A stretch of DNA of 10,429 nt, from assembly GCA_021159445.1 (NCBI GenBank), contig JAGGRV010000457.1, forward strand, positions 1 through 10,429. The letters run 5' to 3'. The stretch is from Deltaproteobacteria bacterium. GTDB taxonomy: Bacteria; Desulfobacterota; Dissulfuribacteria; Dissulfuribacterales; UBA3076. Both the position numbers and the translations under genes were made by a program. Under the pieces are notes generated by a model that had not been told where the DNA came from, did not search any database, and saw nothing but the letters and a program-made list of their open reading frames with translations. Each line of letters starts with the position of its first letter. Position 1 is the first letter of the stretch. Shown here piece by piece: positions 1 to 5,324 of the stretch.

Positions 1-269
1 TGCAGGCAGGTAAAATTACTTCGCAATCTTGCGTCACTTCTCACTTGACATGACATTAGCGTGACTTTCCTGGGGTTAGGGGACAAGGTTGAAGGTGGAA
101 AGCACAGGTCCAATCCAAATATCGATCTGTGCAGTTCATCAGTCCATCCAGAGACTTCCCTCTCGTGTTTTCGTGATCAATCCTTGTCTGAAAAGGAAGT
201 ATTTTTTGCTTGTATTTTTATATTGCATATATTACCATCACATTTTTACCTGAGATAAGGAGGTTAAAA
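1..269. other. Left-edge non-coding stretch
   Basis: I see no supportable gene here. Open frames on either strand are short, lack a ribosome-binding site and resemble no family I know. The last 65 bases are very AT-rich and act as the upstream region of the first toxin-antitoxin pair. A TTGACA hexamer lies at 45-50, but no acceptable -10 follows at normal spacing, so I do not call a promoter there. The stretch could be the 3' flank of a gene to the left of the window. Confidence 0.5.
206..233 (+). promoter_or_regulatory. Candidate sigma70 promoter of the first TA module
   Basis: TTGCTT (206-211) and TATATT (228-233) are separated by 16 bp and lie about 36 bases before the antitoxin ATG. They sit in an abrupt AT-rich tract after a more balanced sequence. 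The match is reasonable but AT-rich DNA yields such matches often, so this is a candidate only. MazEF-type operons are usually autorepressed at this position by the antitoxin/toxin complex; I see no clear palindromic operator. Confidence 0.3.
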
Positions 270-521
270 ATGCAAAAAAAAGTAACCTTTGCCATTAATC
301 AGGCCGTTCTTGAAGAGGCAAAGGCAATTGTTGAAACGAAGAGATTTAAATCATTAAACAGCTTTGTTGAAAAGGCAATAAAGGATGTGATCGAAAGGAT
401 CCGAAGGGAGGAAATCAAAAAAGCGATCCTCGAAGCCAGCCGGGATCCCAAGTTTCTCTCTGATTTAAGAGATGTCGAGTATGATTTTGAGTTCGCTGAT
501 TTCGAATATCAAGGGAAATGA
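270..521 (+). CDS. Ribbon-helix-helix antitoxin of a MazEF-like module
   Basis: Small 83-aa protein, probably the antitoxin that neutralises the MazF-type toxin encoded directly downstream and binds its own promoter. The N-terminal strand (about residues 3-9, KKVTFAI) followed by two helices, the second starting near SLNSFVEKAI, fits the ribbon-helix-helix fold. The acidic, aromatic C-terminus (VEYDFEFADFEYQGK) is the sort of extended tail that wraps a MazF dimer. The start at 270 is chosen because a strong Shine-Dalgarno, TAAGGAGG (256-263), lies 6 bases before it; a longer frame from 210 has no such site. The stop overlaps the toxin start by four bases (ATGA), a typical coupled arrangement. 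Family placement is from pattern and partner, not a database hit; it is not the AbrB-like MazE of E. coli. Confidence 0.8.
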   Translation: MQKKVTFAINQAVLEEAKAIVETKRFKSLNSFVEKAIKDVIERIRREEIKKAILEASRDPKFLSDLRDVEYDFEFADFEYQGK

Positions 522-874
522 CAAAGATAAAAAAATACAAGTGGGCAATTTTCATTGCAAATTTGAATCCGGTTAAGGGTTCTGAACAAAGAGGAAACAG
601 GCCTGTTCTAGTTATCAGCGATGAAGATTTCAATCAGACGATGCCGGTTGTTACTATACTTCCCCTTACTTCATTAAAACAAGGACGGAAGACATATCCC
701 AATGAAGCACTGTTGTCCAAAGGGGTTGCACGACTTCCCATCGATTCACTTGTCTTGGCTCATCAAGTAAGAACCATCTCCAAAGCCAGGCTCCAGAGAC
801 TCTTGGGTTGCATTAAAGAAACGGAGCTTATGGAGGCAATCAATAATGCCCTCAGAATTCATTTTAATTTGTAA
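518..874 (+). CDS. MazF/PemK-family mRNA interferase toxin
   Basis: 118-aa toxin, within the usual 105-125 aa range of MazF/PemK/ChpB ribosome-independent endoribonucleases that cleave mRNA at short motifs in the cytoplasm. Visible family motifs are the WxxFxANLNPVKGSEQRGNRPVLVIS-like N-terminus (G21-S34, with the conserved Arg at 25 and the RPVLVIS strand), LPLTS (48-52, the conserved Thr/Ser segment), and the C-terminal strand-helix D76-L92 ending in HQVRTISKARL. In many relatives this reads DQIRTVDKxRL, so H82 replaces the common Asp. The start overlaps the antitoxin stop (ATGA at 518-521). A purine-rich AAGGGA sits only two bases upstream, so translation probably depends on coupling. Active-site residues appear intact, so the toxin is probably functional. 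Cleavage specificity cannot be read from sequence. Confidence 0.9.
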   Translation: MTKIKKYKWAIFIANLNPVKGSEQRGNRPVLVISDEDFNQTMPVVTILPLTSLKQGRKTYPNEALLSKGVARLPIDSLVLAHQVRTISKARLQRLLGCIKETELMEAINNALRIHFNL

Positions 875-1157
875 CCTGTTAGGCATGAAACCGTATGTTA
901 AATAAGCTCCATCAAAGTATTCACAAAATAGTACTTTCATTCACAAATATTGGATCTGTTTTGTCCTCACGTTGTAAAGATACCAATTCCCATATGCGTC
1001 GCCCATTGCCTGACTGATTAAAAACAAATTCAACAAAAAATGGAGTTGTCAGCCTGAGAGTTGAAAATGTTGACAAGTATAGTATAGTATGATAATTATT
1101 ATAATGTAAGATAAACAGCAAAGCGTCTTACGAATAGCAGATATGGAGGATGCTTTT
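875..1157. other. Intergenic region between the two TA modules
   Basis: AT-rich spacer of 283 bases. It contains the vapBC promoter region (1070-1105) and no convincing terminator after the MazF gene. On the minus strand, roughly 921-1060 reads as an open stretch whose residues (for example SGNGRRIWELVSLQREDKTD) look more protein-like than random, but it has no ribosome-binding site or recognisable family. It may be a gene relic or chance. Confidence 0.5.
1070..1105 (+). promoter_or_regulatory. Candidate vapBC promoter with AGTAT triplicate spacer
   Basis: A consensus -35 TTGACA (1070-1075) is followed by three perfect copies of AGTAT (1076-1090), then GATAAT (1091-1096, 15-bp spacing) or TAATTA (1093-1098, 17-bp spacing). 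A further TATAAT at 1100-1105 is too distant (24 bp). An 8-bp perfect palindrome ATAATTAT (1092-1099) overlies the -10 and is a natural place for autorepression by VapBC. The -35 match is exact; which -10 is used is not decidable from sequence. Confidence 0.55.
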
Positions 1158-1409
1158 ATGCCAATAGTTACTGCTTCAAGCCGTGGCCAAATTGTAATCC
1201 CCAAAGATATTAGAAAAAAGCTTGAAATTTCCCCGGGCAAGAAGCTTTTGATGAAGGTCCGCGATGGTGAGGTAGCGCTCATACCTCTGCCGGATGATCC
1301 GGTGGAATACTTTTGCGGTTTTTTTGAGGGCGAATCATCGCTTACTAAAGCCCTTATTGAGGAACGACGAAAGGAGCGGAATCGTGAAACAAAAAAGGCT
1401 TCTGGATAG
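1158..1409 (+). CDS. vapB: VapB antitoxin, AbrB/SpoVT swapped-hairpin type
   Basis: 83-aa antitoxin of the AbrB/MazE DNA-binding superfamily. Residues 5-22 (TASSRGQIVIPKDIRKKL) are the diagnostic SSxGQIxIPKxIRxxL signature, and residues 1-47 form the swapped-hairpin DNA-binding domain with the GxxLxxxVRDGEVALIP strands. The C-terminal part (about 50-83) is charged and would thread into the toxin active site. An ATG at 1143 would add five residues, but GGAGGA (1145-1150) lies 7 bases before the ATG at 1158, so the latter is preferred. The product should block VapC and repress the promoter just upstream. Its 3' end overlaps the vapC start by 26 bases, supporting co-translation. Confidence 0.9.
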   Translation: MPIVTASSRGQIVIPKDIRKKLEISPGKKLLMKVRDGEVALIPLPDDPVEYFCGFFEGESSLTKALIEERRKERNRETKKASG

Positions 1410-1794
1410 CTTTGCTCTGCTGGCTTATCTGAACAAAGAACCAGGCTATGAGATGGTCAAAGAGGTCCTTTTTGATGCCCAGGCATCCGGCGGTCCGCTG
1501 TTAATGAACGAGATCAATGTCGGAGAGACCTATTACATACTTTCAAGGAGAAGGGGCGTGAAAAGCGCCGAATATTTTCTGGACACTATCCTGGCTGGAC
1601 TCCCCGTCAAAATAGTACCCAACGACTTTAATCATGTCATCGCGGCCGCTAGAATCAAGGCCCAGTATCCTCTTTCTTTTGCAGATTGTTTTGCAGTAGC
1701 AACAGCTATGAGCGAAGGCGCTGCTGTCATGACAGGAGATCCGGAATTCAAAGAGGTGGAACATCTTACAAAAGTAGAATGGCTAATTATTTAG
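1384..1794 (+). CDS. vapC: VapC toxin, PIN-domain ribonuclease
   Basis: 136-aa PIN-domain protein, the usual VapC size. The four acidic residues expected around the Mg2+-binding active site are all visible: D8 in LLDSFALLAYL, E43 in MNEINVGE, D101 in FADCFAVATA and D119 in TGDPEF. Known VapCs cleave specific RNAs such as initiator tRNA or 23S rRNA; this one's target is unknown. The frame is open from 1294, but those upstream codons overlap vapB and do not look like PIN sequence. The GTG at 1384, with AAGGAG (1371-1376) seven bases upstream, places the first catalytic Asp at the normal position. No inactivating change is visible, so the module looks intact. Confidence 0.92.
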   Translation: MKQKRLLDSFALLAYLNKEPGYEMVKEVLFDAQASGGPLLMNEINVGETYYILSRRRGVKSAEYFLDTILAGLPVKIVPNDFNHVIAAARIKAQYPLSFADCFAVATAMSEGAAVMTGDPEFKEVEHLTKVEWLII

Positions 1795-1821
1795 GGGACC
1801 GGGCAGTGCCTTACTAAGGTG

Positions 1822-1983
1822 CTAAGGAACGTACAATAAATAACTTGAACAAATTAATGTCTTTTTTGCCGTCTTCTTCGTTGCTCGTCGATCACATAAC
1901 CCGTTATGCTCGCTCCTCGCGCCTTGAATACAACAAAAAATCCTATTAATTTTTGTTCAACTTATTTATCTCCCGTTCCTAAG
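1822..1983. repeat. Dispersed imperfect palindromic element (MITE-like), complete copy
   Basis: 162-bp element with terminal inverted repeats. The left end CTAAGGAACG (1822-1831) is matched on the other strand by CTTAGGAACG (1974-1983). Similarity between the arms continues inward for about 45 bases (shared ATAAATAA, TTGAACAAA, TTAAT and TTTTTTG blocks with small gaps). The centre carries a perfect CATAAC-CC-GTTATG hairpin (1895-1908), almost at the midpoint. Positions 1929-1980 recur exactly, inverted, at 10378-10429. I find no coding capacity. The structure fits a non-autonomous transposon-derived repeat or a REP/BIME-like element, and it could also act as a transcript end between vapC and the regulator gene. 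A second CTAAGG at 1814-1819, just outside the left end, may be a partial end or part of the insertion site. Confidence 0.8.
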
Positions 1984-2040
1984 TAATCTAATGGGCCTGA
2001 ATTTATATCAGTTATTCGGTGGCATCACAAAACGTCAAAA

Positions 2041-2064
2041 AAATGTCACAAAAAATTGACATTT
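2041..2064. promoter_or_regulatory. Perfect 8-bp inverted repeat, probable operator
   Basis: AAATGTCA (2041-2048) and TGACATTT (2057-2064) form a perfect inverted repeat around an 8-base A-rich centre. A related half-site, AACGTCA, lies just upstream. The right arm overlaps the -35 of the promoter called at 2056-2084, so a protein bound here would compete with RNA polymerase. The lack of a GC stem and T-tract argues against a terminator. The cognate regulator is unknown; autoregulation by the adjacent response regulator is possible. Confidence 0.5.
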
Positions 2065-2084
2065 ATCACAGTCTTATGTAATTT
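2056..2084 (+). promoter_or_regulatory. Candidate sigma70 promoter of the response-regulator operon
   Basis: A consensus TTGACA (2056-2061) and TAATTT (2079-2084) are spaced by 17 bp and located about 70 bases before the regulator ATG. The -35 falls inside the 2041-2064 inverted repeat. No -24/-12 sigma54 element is visible in this intergenic region, so the activator does not obviously autoactivate here. Confidence 0.5.
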
Positions 2085-2155
2085 CATTTTTATAGTACAG
2101 TCATTAATTGTTTCAAGATGCACTCAGCCTCACAGGATAGATAGGAAAGAAGAAA

Positions 2156-3613
2156 ATGCGGAACGAATCAATACTAGTGGTAGACGATGCCCCTGAAATT
2201 CGATTTAGCATATCCGAAATCTTAAGACGTGAGGGCTTTAACATAGACATAGCTTGTGACGGCCAAGAAGCTATAGATAAATGTGGCAAGAATTTTTTTG
2301 ATATAGTTATCACTGACCTCGACATGCCCAAAAAGAATGGAATGGAGATCCTATGCTTTCTTAAGGAATATTTTCCAGAGACCATCTGTATAATTATTAC
2401 CGGTTTTGGGACCATACAGGGGGCTGTGGAGGCCATACGTCAAGGCGCCTTTGACTATCTTACAAAGCCTGTCAAGCTGGGAGAGGTCATTATTATAGTA
2501 GATAAGGCCCTTGAAGTCAGAGAACTCAAGAGGGAGAACCGGTCACTCAGGCAGGAACTGCGAGATATCCACGGTTTTGAAAGCATAGTGGGCGTCAGCA
2601 AGGCAATGCAGGAGGTCTTTAAGCTGGTAGAAAAAGTTGCCAAAGTAGACAGTACGGTCCTGGTTACTGGCGAATCCGGTACAGGGAAAGAGCTTATCGT
2701 CCATGCAATACATTACAACAGTGAACGTAGGGACAAGCCATTTATTCCTGTGAATTGTGCTGCTATTCCTGGGGAACTCCTGGAAAGCGAACTCTTTGGC
2801 CATGAAAAGGGGGCATTTACCCACGCAGTAAATACTAGGATAGGTCGGTTTGAGCTTGCTAATAAAGGAACAATTTTTTTAGATGAAATTGGAGATATGA
2901 GCCCGGTCCTTCAGGTCAAGCTTTTGCGTTTCCTGCAGGAACGTCAGTTTGAAAGAGTTGGCGGGACCAAGACCATCCATGTCGATGTCAGGATTGTTGC
3001 GGCTACTAATACTGATCTTGAAGAGGCTTTTCGTAAAGGTAGTTTCAGAGATGATTTATACTATCGTCTGAACGTGATCCCTATACACATACCTCCATTG
3101 AAGGAACGTCCCGATGATATTCCTTTATTAATTCAGCATTTTCTGCTGAAATTCTGCTCTGGGAAGAAGATACGCGTAGAAGGTATAGAAAAGGATGCCA
3201 TTAGATGTCTGGAAAGCTACGACTGGCCCGGCAATGTGAGGGAACTCGAAAATATAATAGAGCGAATGGTGATACTTGCCGAGGGCCCCATGCTAACAAT
3301 TAAAGATATTCCAAATGGGATTTTAAAGTCATCCGAAAAACTTGCAGCCGGAGATTTATCTATGGCTACCTTGCCGACAGATGGACTTTCTCTCAGTTCT
3401 GCTGTGGTAAACCTTGAAAAAACTTTAATTCTTCAGGCCCTGGAACGAACAGGATGGGTCAAGAACCGGGCTGCCAAGTTGCTGCAGATGAACAGAACCA
3501 CCCTGATAGAAAAGATGAAGAGACAGAATCTTATGACACTAAATCATGAGGGCGCAAAACAAAGCATGAGCAAGCCGATTTCGGGTGTGGGTATTTCGAA
3601 AAGGACTCAATAA
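2156..3613 (+). CDS. NtrC-family sigma54-dependent response regulator
   Basis: 485-aa cytoplasmic transcription factor with receiver, AAA+ and Fis-type HTH domains in the classical order. Receiver (about 5-118): acidic pair D10/D11, phosphoacceptor D54 (ITDLDMP), T82 and K104. AAA+ domain (about 142-372): Walker A GESGTGKE (172-179), sigma54-contact loop GAFTHA (219-224, Gly replaced by His in the usual GAFTGA), Walker B GTIFLDE (238-244) and DWPGNVRELEN. The HTH lies at about 418-457 (KNRAAKLLQMNRTTLIEKM), followed by an extra tail of about 28 residues. It should open sigma54 promoters on phosphorylation. AGGAAAG lies just upstream of the ATG. No histidine kinase is adjacent, so its signal is unknown. 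The next gene starts 2 bp after the stop, suggesting one operon. Sub-family (AtoC/ZraR-like) cannot be fixed. Confidence 0.95.
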   Translation: MRNESILVVDDAPEIRFSISEILRREGFNIDIACDGQEAIDKCGKNFFDIVITDLDMPKKNGMEILCFLKEYFPETICIIITGFGTIQGAVEAIRQGAFDYLTKPVKLGEVIIIVDKALEVRELKRENRSLRQELRDIHGFESIVGVSKAMQEVFKLVEKVAKVDSTVLVTGESGTGKELIVHAIHYNSERRDKPFIPVNCAAIPGELLESELFGHEKGAFTHAVNTRIGRFELANKGTIFLDEIGDMSPVLQVKLLRFLQERQFERVGGTKTIHVDVRIVAATNTDLEEAFRKGSFRDDLYYRLNVIPIHIPPLKERPDDIPLLIQHFLLKFCSGKKIRVEGIEKDAIRCLESYDWPGNVRELENIIERMVILAEGPMLTIKDIPNGILKSSEKLAAGDLSMATLPTDGLSLSSAVVNLEKTLILQALERTGWVKNRAAKLLQMNRTTLIEKMKRQNLMTLNHEGAKQSMSKPISGVGISKRTQ

Positions 3614-3615
3614 AT

Positions 3616-4506
3616 GTGATGAAAAACAATATTCAGAAAATATTCATGGCCGGGCTAGGCTTGTTTATTGCCCTCGCCCTTTGTACTGTGAGTCTCAAAG
3701 CTGCTCAGCGTGAAGTCAAGGTCGCAGTGCTTCCATTTGATATCAGTTCTGCCGGTCCATTGTCCTTCGTTGGCCCTGCCACAGAAGAGGTTTTGAGCAG
3801 CAGGTTGGCCTCGGACAGCATCTCCGTTATGGATTCCCTTGAGATCCAGCGTATAACCGGCAAGAGACAGGGGTTTATTTCCTCTCTAGATGCAAGAGAC
3901 ATGGCCGGCAAGCTCGGAGTGGACTATGTCGTCACCGGCAAGGTAATCGCAGAAGGGGAAGGCGTAACAATAGACATGAATTTGCTGCAGGTAGATTCCG
4001 AGTCTCCATTATTTTCTCTTGTTTTTTCTCACGTGTCTCTTGACGAAGTACCGTCCAGGATCGAAGATTTTGCAATCCAGGCAGCAAACCGCATCCTGAA
4101 TGTTCCAAAATCCGTAACAGCAGAACCTGATACCAAGGACGAGCAAAAAGTTCCTCAAAAATTGTCACAAGAGGAAACAGCCCAGGATGAAGACCTAATA
4201 ATAGCAAGGATGCATCCCGATCTCCTGATCAGGCAATCCGACAAGGACTTAGGTAAACCAAAACGGATTTCTACTCCATCATACGAAAAATTATATACTC
4301 AGGAACTTCCATTTATGCCGCCTGAACCCCTTCCAGCCCCTGCCCCAACCCTTCCCTATTCGCTATCAGAAACCAGAACTGCAGAGGAAAAGGTTGCCGC
4401 CACCATCCCGCAGACATCAAGCACTGAACAGCCCATTCCCGCTGAACAGCCCATTCCCGCGGAACAACCCATTCCAACTGATGGGCCTATATGGCAGTGG
4501 TATTGA
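3616..4506 (+). CDS. Exported protein with TolB-N/FlgO-like domain and proline-rich tail
   Basis: 296-aa protein of unknown specific function. Residues 1-30 form a signal peptide (Lys-containing N-region, hydrophobic 11-24, SLKAA cleavage region); no lipobox Cys is present, so it is probably periplasmic. Residues 34-163 (VKVAVLPFDIS, EVLSSRLASDSISVMDSLEIQRI, ARDMAGKLGVDYVVTGKV, VTIDMNLLQVDSESPLFS) match the pattern of the TolB N-terminal/FlgO/CsgG-like fold found in outer-membrane-associated proteins. The remainder (164-296) is low-complexity, Glu/Pro-rich and probably disordered, with three EQPIPx repeats and an aromatic end, IWQWY. GTG (3616) or ATG (3619) could be the start; AAGGA at 3601-3605 suits the GTG slightly better. 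It lies 2 bp after the regulator gene. The 3' end overlaps dapF antisense by 20 bp. It may be a shortened relative of longer envelope proteins that carry this domain at their N-terminus; that is inference. Confidence 0.7.
   Translation: MMKNNIQKIFMAGLGLFIALALCTVSLKAAQREVKVAVLPFDISSAGPLSFVGPATEEVLSSRLASDSISVMDSLEIQRITGKRQGFISSLDARDMAGKLGVDYVVTGKVIAEGEGVTIDMNLLQVDSESPLFSLVFSHVSLDEVPSRIEDFAIQAANRILNVPKSVTAEPDTKDEQKVPQKLSQEETAQDEDLIIARMHPDLLIRQSDKDLGKPKRISTPSYEKLYTQELPFMPPEPLPAPAPTLPYSLSETRTAEEKVAATIPQTSSTEQPIPAEQPIPAEQPIPTDGPIWQWY
4426..4479 (+). repeat. Three 18-bp in-frame repeats encoding EQPIPx
   Basis: Units at 4426-4443, 4444-4461 and 4462-4479 encode EQPIPA, EQPIPA and EQPIPT. Units 1 and 2 differ by one synonymous base (GCT/GCG), and unit 3 has several further changes. 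They extend a Pro/Glu-rich periplasmic linker. Because the period is a multiple of three, copy-number change would alter length without shifting frame. Confidence 0.85.
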
Positions 4507-5308
4507 TTTCCCCTGAGTAGACAAGGACGGTTTCTCCTTCAAGGAAAACGTTCCTAACTTCTCGGCCATCCAGATGGAAGTAGGCAGTCAGTACCTCACC
4601 ACCTTGTGTCTTTACCTTGACCGGGCTTTCTGCCAGGTCTTTGCAAGCAGAAAGTATGGCACTGGCTACTGCCCCGGTACCGCAGGCCATGGTCTCATTC
4701 TCTACCCCCCGTTCATAGGTCCGGATCAGGATATTGTGTCTGTCGGATATTTGAACAAAGTCGGCATTAGTGCCTGCGGGCTGAAAGCAGGGATCAAATC
4801 TTATAAGCCGTCCCCACTCAAATATCGGGACTGATTCCAGGTCCGGTGTAAAATATACTGCATGTGGTACGCCGGTGTTCAGGCAATGAAGAGAAAAAGT
4901 CTCACCGTGTATCTCTATAGGCACGTCCAGCTTAAGGTCCTTCGGTTGAGGAAGCTGAAGCTTTACAGTGGATCCCATGACATCTGCGTGTATGATTCCC
5001 GCCTCTGTTTCAAAACTAAGTTTCCGCGGGGCAATGCCTGCCATGTAAGCGAATCGGGCTGCGCAACGACCGCCATTTCCGCACATCTCTGCCTGGCTAC
5101 CATCGGCATTGAAAAAACGCCACTTGAAATCCGCCCTGTGCGAATTCTCAATCAGTATGAGCCCGTCTGCTCCCACTCCGAACTTACGCCTGCATAGAAG
5201 TGCGGCCAGATCAGGCCCATGGGAGTCCCTTATCTTGCCTCCACGGTTGTCTATCAAGATAAAATCATTTCCACTCCCGTGCATTTTTTTAAACAAAAGG
5301 GGCTCCAT
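4487..5308 (-). CDS. dapF: Diaminopimelate epimerase
   Basis: 273-aa cytoplasmic enzyme converting LL- to meso-diaminopimelate without cofactor, the penultimate lysine step and the source of meso-DAP for peptidoglycan. Length is typical. Both catalytic cysteines are present in their signatures: C76 in AEMCGNGGRC and C209 in TMACGTGA. The N-terminal KMHGSGNDF (8-16), the NTGVPHAV segment (144-151) and the ERGVENET region (199-206), which binds the substrate, are also intact. The ATG lies 11 bp after the lysA stop with only a weak Shine-Dalgarno, so it probably relies on readthrough from lysA. It is the last gene of the operon in the window. Its 3' end overlaps the convergent exported-protein gene by 20 bp, with no terminator between. 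Confidence 0.97.
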   Translation of the reverse strand: MEPLLFKKMHGSGNDFILIDNRGGKIRDSHGPDLAALLCRRKFGVGADGLILIENSHRADFKWRFFNADGSQAEMCGNGGRCAARFAYMAGIAPRKLSFETEAGIIHADVMGSTVKLQLPQPKDLKLDVPIEIHGETFSLHCLNTGVPHAVYFTPDLESVPIFEWGRLIRFDPCFQPAGTNADFVQISDRHNILIRTYERGVENETMACGTGAVASAILSACKDLAESPVKVKTQGGEVLTAYFHLDGREVRNVFLEGETVLVYSGEINTTAI

Positions 5309-5324
5309 AAATCACCAAATCACC
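5309..5324 (-). repeat. Tandem 8-bp repeat at the lysA stop / dapF leader
   Basis: On the coding (minus) strand GGTGATTT occurs twice in tandem, immediately before the dapF ATG, and the first copy contains the lysA TGA stop. The GGTG parts are the only Shine-Dalgarno-like sequence for dapF. A slip of one unit would change the lysA end little but would change the spacing to the dapF start. Confidence 0.6.

Noticed and set aside
210..269. Longer start for the first antitoxin
   Set aside because: It would run through the putative promoter and the Shine-Dalgarno; the ATG at 270 has an excellent site at the right distance.
921..1121. 66-codon open frame on the minus strand between the TA modules
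   Set aside because: Its first third is the AT-rich vapBC promoter read backwards, it has no ribosome-binding site and I recognise no family. At most a relic of its C-terminal part.
1294..1383. N-terminal extension of VapC upstream of the GTG
   Set aside because: The frame is open but lies inside vapB, has no ribosome-binding site, and would move the first catalytic Asp about 30 residues from its normal place.
2041..2064. Rho-independent terminator after vapC
   Set aside because: The stem is AT-rich, the loop is 8 bases and no T-tract follows; an operator is a better reading.
4504..4560. Frameshifted continuation of the exported protein (loss of a longer C-terminal part)
   Set aside because: Downstream sequence is dapF on the other strand and shows no residual domain in any plus frame, so a local frameshift is not supported.
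4862..5197. 111-codon open frame antisense to dapF
   Set aside because: It lies opposite a clearly conserved enzyme, and its composition follows from dapF codons.
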